A DNA stretch of 7,040 bases from Robiginitomaculum sp. (GTDB lineage Bacteria; Pseudomonadota; Alphaproteobacteria; Caulobacterales; Maricaulaceae). The notes beneath the pieces are model-generated. The model made no database searches. It was given only the letters and a program-made list of their open reading frames with translations, and had not been told where the DNA came from. Location: NCBI GenBank assembly GCA_026982235.1, contig JALSHM010000004.1, forward strand, positions 1-7,040, read 5' to 3'. The position numbers were made by a program, and so were the translations under genes. This document shows, one piece after another, positions 1 to 6,475 of this stretch (within the stretch, counting starts at the first letter, position 1; the number at the start of each line of letters is the position of its first letter).

Positions 1-957
1 GTCGATACGCTGATTGTCGATAAAACGGGCACGCTCACCATGGGCAAGCCAGCGCTCACCGATATTTATACGCTGGACGGTATTGATGAAAATGCTTTTC
101 TCAAATCTACCGCATCTTTGGAATTAGGCAGTGAGCATCCGCTTGCCGAAGCCATTGTACAAGGCGTGGAAAAGCGCGGCATCAAGCTGTCAAAAGCCAC
201 AGATTTTGAAGCCGTAACAGGCAAGGGTGTTAAGGGTAAAGTTGGCGGCAAGGCGGTCGCTCTTGGCAATGCCCGTATGATGGAGACACTCGGCATTGAC
301 CCTGTAGCTTTACGCGCACGCGCCAATGCTTGGCGGGCAGAGGGTAAAACCGCAATGTTTGCTGCCCTTGATAATAAACTCGCAGGCCTTATCGCCGTCT
401 CTGACCCGATTAAAGAAACCACGGAGGAAGCCATTGAAGATCTGCACAAGGCTGGTCTGAAAATTATCATAGCCACGGGCGATAACGCAACAACGGCCCA
501 AGCTGTAGCGGACAAACTCGGCATTGACGAAGTTCGCGCCGATATGCTGCCTGAACATAAATCCACCTTGATTAAGGAGCTACAGGCCAGCGGCGCTATC
601 GTGGCTATGGCTGGGGACGGGGTCAATGATGCGCCTGCGCTTGCCCAAGCAAATGTGGGCATTGCCATGGGAACGGGTGCCGATGTAGCGGTGGAGAGCG
701 CCGGCTTTACGCTCTTACGCGGCGATTTGCGCGGCATTATCCGCGCCCATAGGCTTTCCAAGTCGACAATGACAAATATTCGTCAAAACCTGTTCTTTGC
801 CTTTATATATAACGCAGTTGGTGTGCCTATTGCTGCAGGTGTGCTTTATCCAGTTCTCGGCATTCTTCTTTCCCCTATGATTGCCGCCGCCGCTATGAGC
901 CTGTCTTCGGTCTCGGTTATTGGCAATGCGCTTCGATTGCGGAGTGTGAAGTTATAG
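1..957 (+). CDS. copA: Cu(I)-exporting P-type ATPase (CopA type, P1B-1), C-terminal part
   Basis: This is the C-terminal 318 residues of an inner-membrane pump that uses ATP to move Cu(I) out of the cytoplasm. The reading frame is open from base 1, so the N-terminal metal-binding domains, the first membrane helices and the CPC motif lie outside the window. Residue numbers count from codon 1. DKTGTLT (7-13) holds the phosphorylated Asp7. SEHPLA (44-49) carries the HP nucleotide-binding motif. TGDN (159-162) and GDGVNDAP (205-212) complete the P domain. Metal specificity shows in the last two helices: N-x6-YN-x4-P (Asn263, Tyr270, Asn271, Pro276) and M-x2-SS (Met299, Ser302, Ser303), which is the P1B-1 Cu(I) signature. 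The protein ends VKL at a TAG stop, with no C-terminal extension. No copper-responsive regulator is visible here. The ATG at 40 is an internal Met, not the start. Confidence 0.93.
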   Translation, partial: VDTLIVDKTGTLTMGKPALTDIYTLDGIDENAFLKSTASLELGSEHPLAEAIVQGVEKRGIKLSKATDFEAVTGKGVKGKVGGKAVALGNARMMETLGIDPVALRARANAWRAEGKTAMFAALDNKLAGLIAVSDPIKETTEEAIEDLHKAGLKIIIATGDNATTAQAVADKLGIDEVRADMLPEHKSTLIKELQASGAIVAMAGDGVNDAPALAQANVGIAMGTGADVAVESAGFTLLRGDLRGIIRAHRLSKSTMTNIRQNLFFAFIYNAVGVPIAAGVLYPVLGILLSPMIAAAAMSLSSVSVIGNALRLRSVKL

Positions 958-961
958 ATTT

Positions 962-994
962 TTAGGGTCGTTCCCAAATGATGATAGACCCTAA
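962..994. terminator. Stem-loop between convergent genes, possible terminator
   Basis: TTAGGGTC (962-969) and GACCCTAA (987-994) form a perfect 8-bp stem with a 17-nt loop. It sits in the 58-bp gap between the stop codons of the rightward copper ATPase and the leftward NfeD gene, where a bidirectional terminator would be expected. Neither strand has a clear T-run directly after the stem, so it is not a canonical intrinsic terminator. Confidence 0.35.
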
Positions 995-1015
995 TTCATT
1001 TGATGTATCTTCCGT

Positions 1016-1477
1016 TCAAATCGGTACCACCGTTAGGGTTGTGCCTTTTACTGACATGACCCGTAACTCGTCGCCGGATTTTGCATTGCCTTCTTCCATT
1101 CTGGCGCGCCATTGGGTATCACCCACATGAACGCGGCCTACGCCTGTGTCGAAATCGGCGACAGCTTTGACCCGCATCCCAATCATAGAGCGGGCACGAT
1201 CATTGAGGTCGGACGGTTCGCCGCCGTGTACTTTTGGCCTGATATATTTATGCCCGACATAGAGCAAAACCACAGTGATAATGGCGAACAATAAGAACTG
1301 CATTTCAGGCCCAATCGGCAAGATAAAAGACACCAGCCCAACAATGAGCGCCGAGGCGGCGGGCCAAAGCAGATAGCTCGTGCCCGAAAGCACTTCGGCT
1401 ACCAGCAGACCAAAGGCAAGAATGAGCCAGTGCACCGCACCCATTTCATTTAATAATTGTATCAAGGAATTGTCCAT
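1016..1477 (-). CDS. NfeD-family membrane protein, partner of QmcA (YbbJ-like)
   Basis: A 153-residue inner-membrane protein of the NfeD family, close in size to E. coli YbbJ (about 152). Three hydrophobic segments are visible, at about residues 15-33, 35-53 and 58-79. A polar linker leads to a soluble C-terminal domain (about 98-153) that contains the NfeD OB-fold pattern GRVHVGDTQWRAR (114-126). Members of this family are typically encoded beside an SPFH/stomatin protein and are thought to work with it in organising membrane microdomains or membrane protein quality; the exact biochemical role is unsettled. Here it follows qmcA with an 8-bp gap. Its ribosome site AGGAGT (1482-1487) overlaps the qmcA TAG stop, so translation is probably coupled. 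The short NfeD form lacks the ClpP-like protease domain of long NfeD proteins. Confidence 0.85.
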   Translation of the reverse strand: MDNSLIQLLNEMGAVHWLILAFGLLVAEVLSGTSYLLWPAASALIVGLVSFILPIGPEMQFLLFAIITVVLLYVGHKYIRPKVHGGEPSDLNDRARSMIGMRVKAVADFDTGVGRVHVGDTQWRARMEEGNAKSGDELRVMSVKGTTLTVVPI

Positions 1478-1485
1478 TTCTACTC

Positions 1486-2394
1486 CTATTTCTTACCTGC
1501 TTTTATCAAGGCTTCCAAACCGCCAACCGTTGACGCCAATCCAGAAAGCTCTGCTGGCACGATAACCGTGCTTTGGTTCGGAGACGTTGCTAAAGCCTTA
1601 AAGGCTTGCACATAGTCTTGGGCGATAAAGTAATTGACGGCATTCACATCACCTTTTGCAATGGCTGTTGAGACCATTTCAGTGGCTTTCGCTTCGGCCA
1701 AGGCTTCGCGTTCACGGGCATCCGCATCAAGATAAGCAGCTTGCTTACGTCCTTCAGCTTCGCGCACAGCGGCTTCTTTTTCACCCTCGGCGCGCAAGAT
1801 TGCGGATTGTTTCATGCCTTCAGCTTCGAGAATTTCCGCGCGTTTTTGCCGCTCAGCAATCATTTGTTTATTCATGGCCTGGGTAATGTCGTGGGGTGGC
1901 GATAGGTCTTTAATCTCAATCCGGGTGACCTTTACCCCCCAAGGGTCAGTGGCCGCATCTATCACGCCTAATAATTGGGCGTTAATGACATCGCGCTGGG
2001 ACAAAACTTCGTCCAAATCCATCGCGCCCACCACGGTCCGCACATTGGTCAGACAAAGATTGATGATTGCATTATCCAGATTATTGACTTCATAGGCGGC
2101 TTGGCGGGCATCTATTACTTGGATAAACACAACCGCATCGGCGGTGACCATGGCATTATCTTTGGTAATCACATCTTGAGACGGAATATCAATAACCCGC
2201 TCACGCATATTCATACGGTAGCCAACCTTGTCAATAAATGGGCGCAGAACACCCAATCCAGGCTTGAGGGTTTTTGTGTAGCGACCAAATGTTTCGATAG
2301 TGTATTCCATACCTTGGGGTACGAATTTCACAACCATTTTGAGGAGTGCTAATGCCAAGACGACAAGTACGCCAATTACTATTACTGAATCCAT
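1486..2394 (-). CDS. qmcA: SPFH/stomatin-family protein QmcA
   Basis: A 302-residue membrane-anchored SPFH (stomatin/prohibitin/flotillin) protein, matching E. coli QmcA in length (about 305). A single N-terminal hydrophobic segment (about 3-22) anchors it. The SPFH domain follows (about 25-175), with typical stretches VPQGMEYTIETFGRY, TLKPGL and IDIPSQDVITKDN. A long charged helix (about 175-240) contains three AEGxK units at residues 191, 202 and 213, exactly 11 residues apart, as expected of a right-handed coiled coil used for oligomerisation. The C-terminus is a small Ala/Gly-rich tail ending GKK. The family forms large ring- or cage-like membrane assemblies linked to protein quality control. 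The ATG start is preceded by AAGGGA. The gene lies 44 bp downstream of the peroxiredoxin with no visible terminator between them, so all three leftward genes may share a transcript. Confidence 0.9.
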   Translation of the reverse strand: MDSVIVIGVLVVLALALLKMVVKFVPQGMEYTIETFGRYTKTLKPGLGVLRPFIDKVGYRMNMRERVIDIPSQDVITKDNAMVTADAVVFIQVIDARQAAYEVNNLDNAIINLCLTNVRTVVGAMDLDEVLSQRDVINAQLLGVIDAATDPWGVKVTRIEIKDLSPPHDITQAMNKQMIAERQKRAEILEAEGMKQSAILRAEGEKEAAVREAEGRKQAAYLDADAREREALAEAKATEMVSTAIAKGDVNAVNYFIAQDYVQAFKALATSPNQSTVIVPAELSGLASTVGGLEALIKAGKK

Positions 2395-2438
2395 GATTTT
2401 TCCCTTTTTCTTATGTTATTTTCTACGCGCCAACGAAC

Positions 2439-2921
2439 TTAGATGTTTTCCAGCATATAGTCCGCCGCAGAAACACGGAATTCACCGCCCTCTTCCACAT
2501 CAAGGCGTTCGACCACACCGTCATTGACAATCATAGCATAACGCTGTGAGCGGCGCCCCATGCCAAAACCAGTACCGTCTAGCTCCAGCCCAATGGCTGC
2601 GGTGAAATCGCAATTCCCGTCAGCCAACATTTCAATCTTATCACCAACATTTTGCTCGCGTCCCCACGCGTCCATGACAAACACATCATTGACCGACAAA
2701 CAGGCAATTTTATCAATACCTTTAGCCGCCAAAGCTTCGGCATTTTCCAGATAACCAGGTAAATGTTTGGCGGAACAAGTGGGCGTAAAAGCGCCAGGTA
2801 GCGCGAATAAAGCGACGCGCTTGCCGCTAAATAATTCTTCGGATGTTATAGGCTCTGGCCCATTTTCCCCCATATGCATAAATGTAGCTTGCGGGAGTTT
2901 ATCCCCTATTTGTATTCCCAT
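2439..2921 (-). CDS. Prx5-like peroxiredoxin (AhpC/TSA family)
   Basis: A 160-residue cytoplasmic thiol peroxidase of the atypical Prx5 / type-II peroxiredoxin group, which reduces hydrogen peroxide and organic peroxides. The active-site loop PGAFTPTCSAKHLP (42-55) contains the peroxidatic Cys49 and the conserved Pro and Thr residues. Arg127 in GRRSQRYAMIV (122-132) fits the conserved active-site arginine. Further cysteines at 74 (IACLSVND) and 104 (GNCDF) are candidates for the resolving residue; the sequence alone does not tell whether a 1-Cys or 2-Cys cycle operates. There is no signal peptide and no fused glutaredoxin domain. The start is well supported: ATG preceded by a strong AAAGGAGAG (2928-2936) at good spacing. 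The gene is divergent from the yqgE-family gene and first in a possible peroxiredoxin-qmcA-nfeD transcript. Confidence 0.92.
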   Translation of the reverse strand: MGIQIGDKLPQATFMHMGENGPEPITSEELFSGKRVALFALPGAFTPTCSAKHLPGYLENAEALAAKGIDKIACLSVNDVFVMDAWGREQNVGDKIEMLADGNCDFTAAIGLELDGTGFGMGRRSQRYAMIVNDGVVERLDVEEGGEFRVSAADYMLENI

Positions 2922-2950
2922 AATTTTCTCTCCTTTCCTGATATATAGGG

Positions 2951-2956
2951 ATTATA
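2951..2956 (-). promoter_or_regulatory. Candidate -10 box for the peroxiredoxin transcript
   Basis: The minus strand reads TATAAT here, 29 bp upstream of the peroxiredoxin ATG, which would give a short leader. No good -35 hexamer is seen at 16-18 bp, so this rests on the -10 match and position alone. Confidence 0.3.
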
Positions 2957-2964
2957 TTGCAATT

Positions 2965-2993
2965 TTCAAGATGCATTAGGGCGGTGTTATAAT
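2965..2993 (+). promoter_or_regulatory. Candidate sigma-70 promoter for the yqgE-family gene
   Basis: A perfect TATAAT at 2988-2993 lies 17 bp after TTCAAG (2965-2970), a weak -35 match (3 of 6). Transcription from it would start near 3000 and leave a leader of about 50 nt before the ATG at 3050. It is interleaved with the divergent -10 box of the peroxiredoxin. Confidence 0.35.
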
Positions 2994-3049
2994 TGGTCTC
3001 CTGCTGAGTTGGCACTTGATTTTCTTGTGCGCGGGCGGCACCATGCATT

Positions 3050-3673
3050 ATGGTTGCGCACACACACAGTAATATAGGCAAAATTCATGACACTGTTCAT
3101 GAAGATGGCTATCTAGCCGGACAGTTGCTCATTGCAAGCCCAGCTATGATGGATAAACGCTTTCACAACACAGTCATTTATATGTGTGTTCATGACGCCG
3201 AGCAAGCAATGGGCATTATCATCAACCGACCAAAGCCTGATCTCAAATTATCCAGCATGCTCCCGCACCTTAATGTCAAAGGTTCTGTGACCTATGAAGA
3301 CACGCAAGTCTTGTACGGCGGCCCGGTGGAGACAGAGCGGGGGTTTGTCTTGCATTCAAGAGATTTCACCGATCCTAAAAATAGCCTCCCCCTCAGTGAT
3401 ACGCTTGCACTGACCACGTCTAAATCTGTACTGAGCGCCCTGACCAAAGCCCATGCGCCCAAACGCGCCGTATTGGCACTTGGCTATGCAGGTTGGCAAA
3501 GTGGACAGCTTGAAGCCGAGATTATGCGCAATAGCTGGCTGGTCGCCCCTATCACCTCAGAAGCCGATGAAGACATTATCTTTACAGGTGAGCCTCGGCA
3601 TAAATGGAAGCAAGCCCTCGCCGAAATAGGCATAACCCCCGAATTTCTCTCCGCCGCTGCGGGCAGTGCCTAA
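3050..3673 (+). CDS. YqgE/AlgH family protein (UPF0301, DUF179)
   Basis: A 207-residue soluble protein of the YqgE/AlgH family; E. coli YqgE is about 187 residues. Family landmarks appear in order: GQLLIASP (24-31), TVIYMCVHD (41-49), GIIINRP (55-61), GGPVETERGFVLH (90-102) and GYAGWQSGQLEAEI (145-158) followed by NSWL. The molecular function is poorly defined; a regulatory role was proposed for AlgH in alginate synthesis of Pseudomonas, but it should not be assumed here. The start is the only ATG ahead of the conserved GYLAGQLL segment, and the frame is closed by TGA at 3017-3019 with no GTG or TTG between. No convincing Shine-Dalgarno precedes it, which is somewhat odd. The TAA stop overlaps the stop of the convergent glycosyltransferase. 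Confidence 0.88.
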   Translation: MVAHTHSNIGKIHDTVHEDGYLAGQLLIASPAMMDKRFHNTVIYMCVHDAEQAMGIIINRPKPDLKLSSMLPHLNVKGSVTYEDTQVLYGGPVETERGFVLHSRDFTDPKNSLPLSDTLALTTSKSVLSALTKAHAPKRAVLALGYAGWQSGQLEAEIMRNSWLVAPITSEADEDIIFTGEPRHKWKQALAEIGITPEFLSAAAGSA

Positions 3674-4398
3674 ATTTCATCAACCCCGCCGGGCAGGCGC
3701 GAACGACGGTTAAGCCACATGACGCCGCGTAAGTCTGCGATGGACACAATCAGTCGCCCAAAATTGGTGTATTTTGAGACACCAAATTGGCGGTTGCGGT
3801 GGGAAATGTCGGAAAATTCAATAGCATAACCTTCACGTAGCATCAGCGCCGGGATATAGCGGTGGATATGGTCAAAATAGGGCAGACGCAAGAAAGCCTC
3901 GCGTTTAAATACTTTAAGTCCGCAACCCGTATCGTCCGCCTCGTCCTTCAAGAGCCATTTGCGCACACCATTACCGAACCGGGATGCGGCACGTTTCGCC
4001 CATGTGTCTTTACGCTTTGCACGCCGCCCGCCAACCAGAGCCAAATTTTCTGGCGCGTCTTGGCGAATCAATTTTTCTATGAGACCTGGAACATCCGCAG
4101 GATCATTTTGCCCGTCCCCATCAAGGGTGGCAATAATATCGCCCTTGGCCGCCAAAATACCCGAACGTACAGAGCGACTCTGGCCGGAATTTTCCCGGTG
4201 GCTCAAGACGCGCAAGGTTTTGTGGGTTTGTTTGAGCGCCGTGAGCGCCGATAATGTGCCGTCCGTACTGGCATCATTGACGAATATCATCTCATAGGGC
4301 AAATCTTGCATAGCAGCTGCAATCTCGCCTGATAATGGCCCGACATTTTCTTCTTCGTTATAAACCGGAACCACAACGCTGTATTTTACTGATGTCAC
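3670..4398 (-). CDS. Family 2 glycosyltransferase (DPM1/GtrB-like, soluble form)
   Basis: A 242-residue GT-A-fold glycosyltransferase of family GT2, resembling polyprenyl/dolichyl-phosphate sugar synthases. Counting from the proposed GTG start: KYSVVVPVYNEEENV opens the nucleotide-binding fold (5-19), VNDASTDG lies at 40-47, the metal-binding TLDGDGQNDP at 91-100, and GCGLKVFKREA at 158-168. HRYIPALMLREGY and RNRQFGVSKY complete the acceptor side. No membrane helices follow the catalytic domain, unlike ArnC or GtrB, so it is probably a soluble or peripheral enzyme acting at the inner face of the membrane. The sugar and acceptor cannot be told from sequence. An in-frame TTG at 4452 would add 18 residues, but these are not family-like, while the GTG at 4398 has GAGGA just upstream and places the first beta strand at the N-terminus. 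Confidence 0.82.
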   Translation of the reverse strand: MTSVKYSVVVPVYNEEENVGPLSGEIAAAMQDLPYEMIFVNDASTDGTLSALTALKQTHKTLRVLSHRENSGQSRSVRSGILAAKGDIIATLDGDGQNDPADVPGLIEKLIRQDAPENLALVGGRRAKRKDTWAKRAASRFGNGVRKWLLKDEADDTGCGLKVFKREAFLRLPYFDHIHRYIPALMLREGYAIEFSDISHRNRQFGVSKYTNFGRLIVSIADLRGVMWLNRRSRLPGGVDEI

Positions 4399-4402
4399 AT
4401 TA

Positions 4403-4407
4403 TCCTC
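4403..4407 (-). promoter_or_regulatory. Ribosome-binding site supporting the GTG start of the glycosyltransferase
   Basis: The minus strand reads GAGGA, 4 nt before the GTG at 4398-4396. This favours GTG over the upstream TTG at 4452 as the start codon. Confidence 0.5.
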
Positions 4408-4570
4408 GAAACATATTTTGTCCCTATTGGCACGAGACCAGGAAACACGCAAGTCACTGTGTGGTCATTTACAGGGGAAACACATGAGTGCCCTATGCGG
4501 GCTGAGATAATGTTTGTGCGCACCTGAAGCGCCTCTGATTGCTGTCACCTAGCTTCGATTCATTGAAGGG

Positions 4571-5728
4571 CTATTGTGTTGAAAGTTTGATAAAATTAGC
4601 GTCGCTACGGTCGACTTTGATGCCGCCAGTTAGTTCAAGAAAAGCGATTAGTGAGTCCGGGTCATCGGAATCAAACACGCCAGAAAATTCCGTTCCAGCT
4701 AGTGCGTCATCATTGATAACAATCCGGGTTCGGTTATAGCGGTTAAATTGCTCAGCAATATGCGCAAGAGTATCACCCTTGAAGATTAACTGACCAACAC
4801 TCCATGATGAGATTGCTTTCACATTTACCGTTGCAATTTGCACGGTTTTTGTCTCCGGCGCGACATTCGCTTTTTGACCCGCTGCCAGCAATAACCGACC
4901 ATCATCAGTTCGCTCTACACGTCTGAGATTGTCGTCACTTTTCAGGGGTGTCTCTACATAATCTCTTTGGGTTAGCACTGCGACCTTGCCGTCAATAACG
5001 GCAACTGTTGTCTGCTCGCTTGTCCGGTAAACGTTGAACGTAGTACCCACGGCTTCGGCTATGGTGTCACCTGCGATGACCCGAAATGGGCGGCTAGGGT
5101 CATGGGCAACCTCAAACAACGCTTCCCCGCGAACAAGCTCGATTACCCGCTGGGTTTCCTCATAACTAATCGCAACTTCCGACTGGGTGTTTACATGGAT
5201 GATCGAGCCGTCTTCAAGGGTTATCTTGCGCTGCTCGCCAAGTTGTGTTGCAAATCCGGATATGGTCTCATTGAGATTGGCGACCCGTGTCTTGTCGGCA
5301 GATTGGTTCATGAATTGCGGCACAATCGCAATACTTAACAGTATAATTGCAATAGAAGCAACCACACCAGTGCCAAACCACCGCACCCATTGTCGTTTGG
5401 GTTTCCCTGTGTCTACGGGCGGAGGGTTCTCATTTGCCCATGTTTTCTGCCCACGGTTTTGCTGACTGTGGCGCACAATCGAGACGACCTCGGAGGATGT
5501 GTCTGCCAGTAGCGTGTCAATGGAGCGGGACTTATCCACATCGACGCCTTCAAAAGCGTTTAACAAAGAGACCGCAAGGAGCAATTCTTTAACATGGCAG
5601 GGTGATTCCAGCAGCCAGTCGGCCAGCTGCCGATTTTGTGCCGCAGACAAACCGCCAGCATCAAGTACTACCGCCCAATCAGCAGCCTCATCAACAATTT
5701 GCAAGTTTCTAATCTTGGCATCCGTCAT
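4571..5728 (-). CDS. FecR-family transmembrane regulator of an ECF sigma factor
   Basis: A 385-residue inner-membrane signal transducer that controls the adjacent sigma factor; E. coli FecR is about 317. The cytoplasmic N-terminus (about 12-55) has the FecR pattern ADWAVVLDAGG-LS and ADWLLESPCHVKELL, which binds the sigma factor. A basic linker leads to one membrane helix (about 118-137). In the periplasm lies the FecR beta domain (about 160-255; TLEDGSIIHVNTQSEV, VRGEALFEVAHDPSRPF, VGTTFNVY). A C-terminal STN-like domain follows (about 310-383; LIFKGDTLAHIAEQFNRYN, then FSGVFDSDDPDSLIAFL), expected to receive the signal from the STN domain of the receptor. The gene starts 3 bp after the sigma-factor stop, with GGAG inside the last sigma codons, so the two are translationally coupled. 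Whether it acts purely as an anti-sigma factor or is also needed for sigma activity cannot be judged. Confidence 0.9.
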   Translation of the reverse strand: MTDAKIRNLQIVDEAADWAVVLDAGGLSAAQNRQLADWLLESPCHVKELLLAVSLLNAFEGVDVDKSRSIDTLLADTSSEVVSIVRHSQQNRGQKTWANENPPPVDTGKPKRQWVRWFGTGVVASIAIILLSIAIVPQFMNQSADKTRVANLNETISGFATQLGEQRKITLEDGSIIHVNTQSEVAISYEETQRVIELVRGEALFEVAHDPSRPFRVIAGDTIAEAVGTTFNVYRTSEQTTVAVIDGKVAVLTQRDYVETPLKSDDNLRRVERTDDGRLLLAAGQKANVAPETKTVQIATVNVKAISSWSVGQLIFKGDTLAHIAEQFNRYNRTRIVINDDALAGTEFSGVFDSDDPDSLIAFLELTGGIKVDRSDANFIKLSTQ

Positions 5729-5731
5729 TTT

Positions 5732-6256
5732 CTACTCCGACCAGCGCGCTCGGCATTGCGCCAAGCCCCGCTTTAAATATGTGTGTACCGTACTTGGTGC
5801 AATGTTCAGTTTTTTGGCGATCTCCTTGTGGGAATAACCATCGCGTTTACGCAATAACATCACTGCGCTATAAAGCGGTGGCAAATCATCAAGCAACGCC
5901 TCCAGCCGTACGATTTCACGTCGACGGTCAAGGGTGTCTTCAAATGCAGCGCCGTCACCGTCATCCCCCATTTTTTGAATGTCTTCCAGCGCAACGAATT
6001 TCGGGTCATGGGCGCGTTTGAGAAGATGTTCATTGGCAAGGTTACTGGCTATTCGGAATAAATAGGCTTCCGGTTTGCGGATTAAATCTGGGCGCTTAAC
6101 TCTGGTGAGACGCAAATAGGCCTCTTGCGCCAAATCCTGGACATCCGCATGGTTTCCAAGACGGGACGATAGGAAGCGGCGCAGTTGCGGCGCATAGTGC
6201 TTGAAGGCGCGATGAAAGCGCGGGTCTAACTCGTTTGTTTTTTTGCTCTTTTTCAA
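5732..6256 (-). CDS. ECF RNA polymerase sigma factor, FecI type
   Basis: A 174-residue extracytoplasmic-function sigma factor, typical in size for FecI-like proteins. Region 2 (about 14-80) includes FHRAFKHYAPQLRRFLSSRLG, the core-binding VQDLAQEAYLRL and KPEAYLFRIASNLANEH. Region 4 (about 115-168) has LEALLDDLPPLYSAVMLLRKRDGYSHKEIA followed by the recognition helix NIAPSTVHTYLKRGL. The linker between them is acidic (EDIQKMGDDGDGAAFED). The frame has no ATG before region 2. The best start is TTG at 6256-6254, preceded by AAAGGA, so initiation may be weak. Its expected targets are the divergent receptor gene and possibly its own operon. It is cotranscribed with the FecR-type gene. Confidence 0.9.
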   Translation of the reverse strand: MKKSKKTNELDPRFHRAFKHYAPQLRRFLSSRLGNHADVQDLAQEAYLRLTRVKRPDLIRKPEAYLFRIASNLANEHLLKRAHDPKFVALEDIQKMGDDGDGAAFEDTLDRRREIVRLEALLDDLPPLYSAVMLLRKRDGYSHKEIAKKLNIAPSTVHTYLKRGLAQCRARWSE

Positions 6257-6267
6257 AACAACAATTA

Positions 6268-6273
6268 TCCTTT
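6268..6273 (-). promoter_or_regulatory. Ribosome-binding site for the TTG start of the sigma factor
   Basis: The minus strand reads AAAGGA with an 11-nt gap to TTG at 6256, which is rather long. No ATG or GTG lies in a better position in this frame. Confidence 0.4.
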
Positions 6274-6297
6274 TGCAAACACCACCTAAATTTGGCG

Positions 6298-6333
6298 TTT
6301 TAAGTTCTCATATATTTTTAAGTTCTCATATAT
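6298..6333. repeat. Perfect 18-bp tandem duplication
   Basis: TTTTAAGTTCTCATATAT occurs twice without a spacer, at 6298-6315 and 6316-6333, with no mismatches. It lies 42 bp upstream of the sigma-factor start and directly abuts the TA-flanked palindrome. On the minus strand each copy contains GAGAACTT, similar to the GGAAC core of many ECF -35 elements. It could be a tandem operator, a promoter duplication or a slippage product. Confidence 0.85.
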
Positions 6334-6475
6334 AAAGAGTGGTCTCGAACCCTGTTTTGGGGACTAATTTCTTATATTATTTGTGCTATTTATATCACAA
6401 AACTGTGTTTTTTGAAAAAAACATAAATTATTATAAGAATCTAGTCCCCAAAACCATGAACAATACTACTCTTTA
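6333..6475. mobile_element. TA-flanked palindromic element, MITE-like
   Basis: A 139-bp imperfect palindrome (6335-6473) is bordered on both sides by TA (6333-6334 and 6474-6475). The outer ends AAAGAGT (6334-6340) and ACTCTTT (6468-6474) pair. The core GTTTTGGGGACTA (6354-6366) pairs perfectly with TAGTCCCCAAAAC (6442-6454). TTCTTATA (6369-6376) pairs with TATAAGAA (6432-6439). By hand count about 37 of 49 arm positions pair, all in register around one centre. The middle is very AT-rich and contains a smaller hairpin (6407-6422). No protein is encoded. The layout is that of a non-autonomous element with a TA target duplication, as produced by IS630/Tc1-mariner-type transposases. Alternatives are a structured RNA leader or a large operator. 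No second copy is visible in the window. Confidence 0.55.

Noticed and set aside
66..761. Long minus-strand open frame opposite the copper ATPase
   Set aside because: It lies wholly antisense to a gene with full P-type ATPase motifs, its translation is low-complexity (Ser/Ala/Pro-rich) and it matches no family I recognise.
1975..2352. Plus-strand open frame of 125 codons opposite qmcA
   Set aside because: It is antisense to a clear SPFH gene, has no ribosome site I can support, and its translation shows no recognisable domain.
2899..3081. Minus-strand 60-codon frame between peroxiredoxin and yqgE-family gene
   Set aside because: It overlaps the starts of both real genes and the promoter region and has no recognisable features.
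3959..4297. Plus-strand open frames opposite the glycosyltransferase
   Set aside because: They overlap each other and the real gene, and read as shadow frames without domain features.
6096..6278. Minus-strand 60-codon frame overlapping the sigma-factor start
   Set aside because: It shares DNA with the sigma factor in another frame. The A-rich start suggested frameshifting, but the sigma frame alone already covers the complete region 2 and region 4.
6338..6353. tRNA T-arm-like string (GGGTTCGAGACC on the minus strand)
   Set aside because: The stem does not extend to 5 bp and no acceptor, D or anticodon arms are present. It is part of the left arm of the palindrome.
6333..6475. Palindrome as a simple intrinsic terminator
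   Set aside because: It lies between divergent genes where no transcript ends are expected, and the stem has internal mismatches with no T-run after it.
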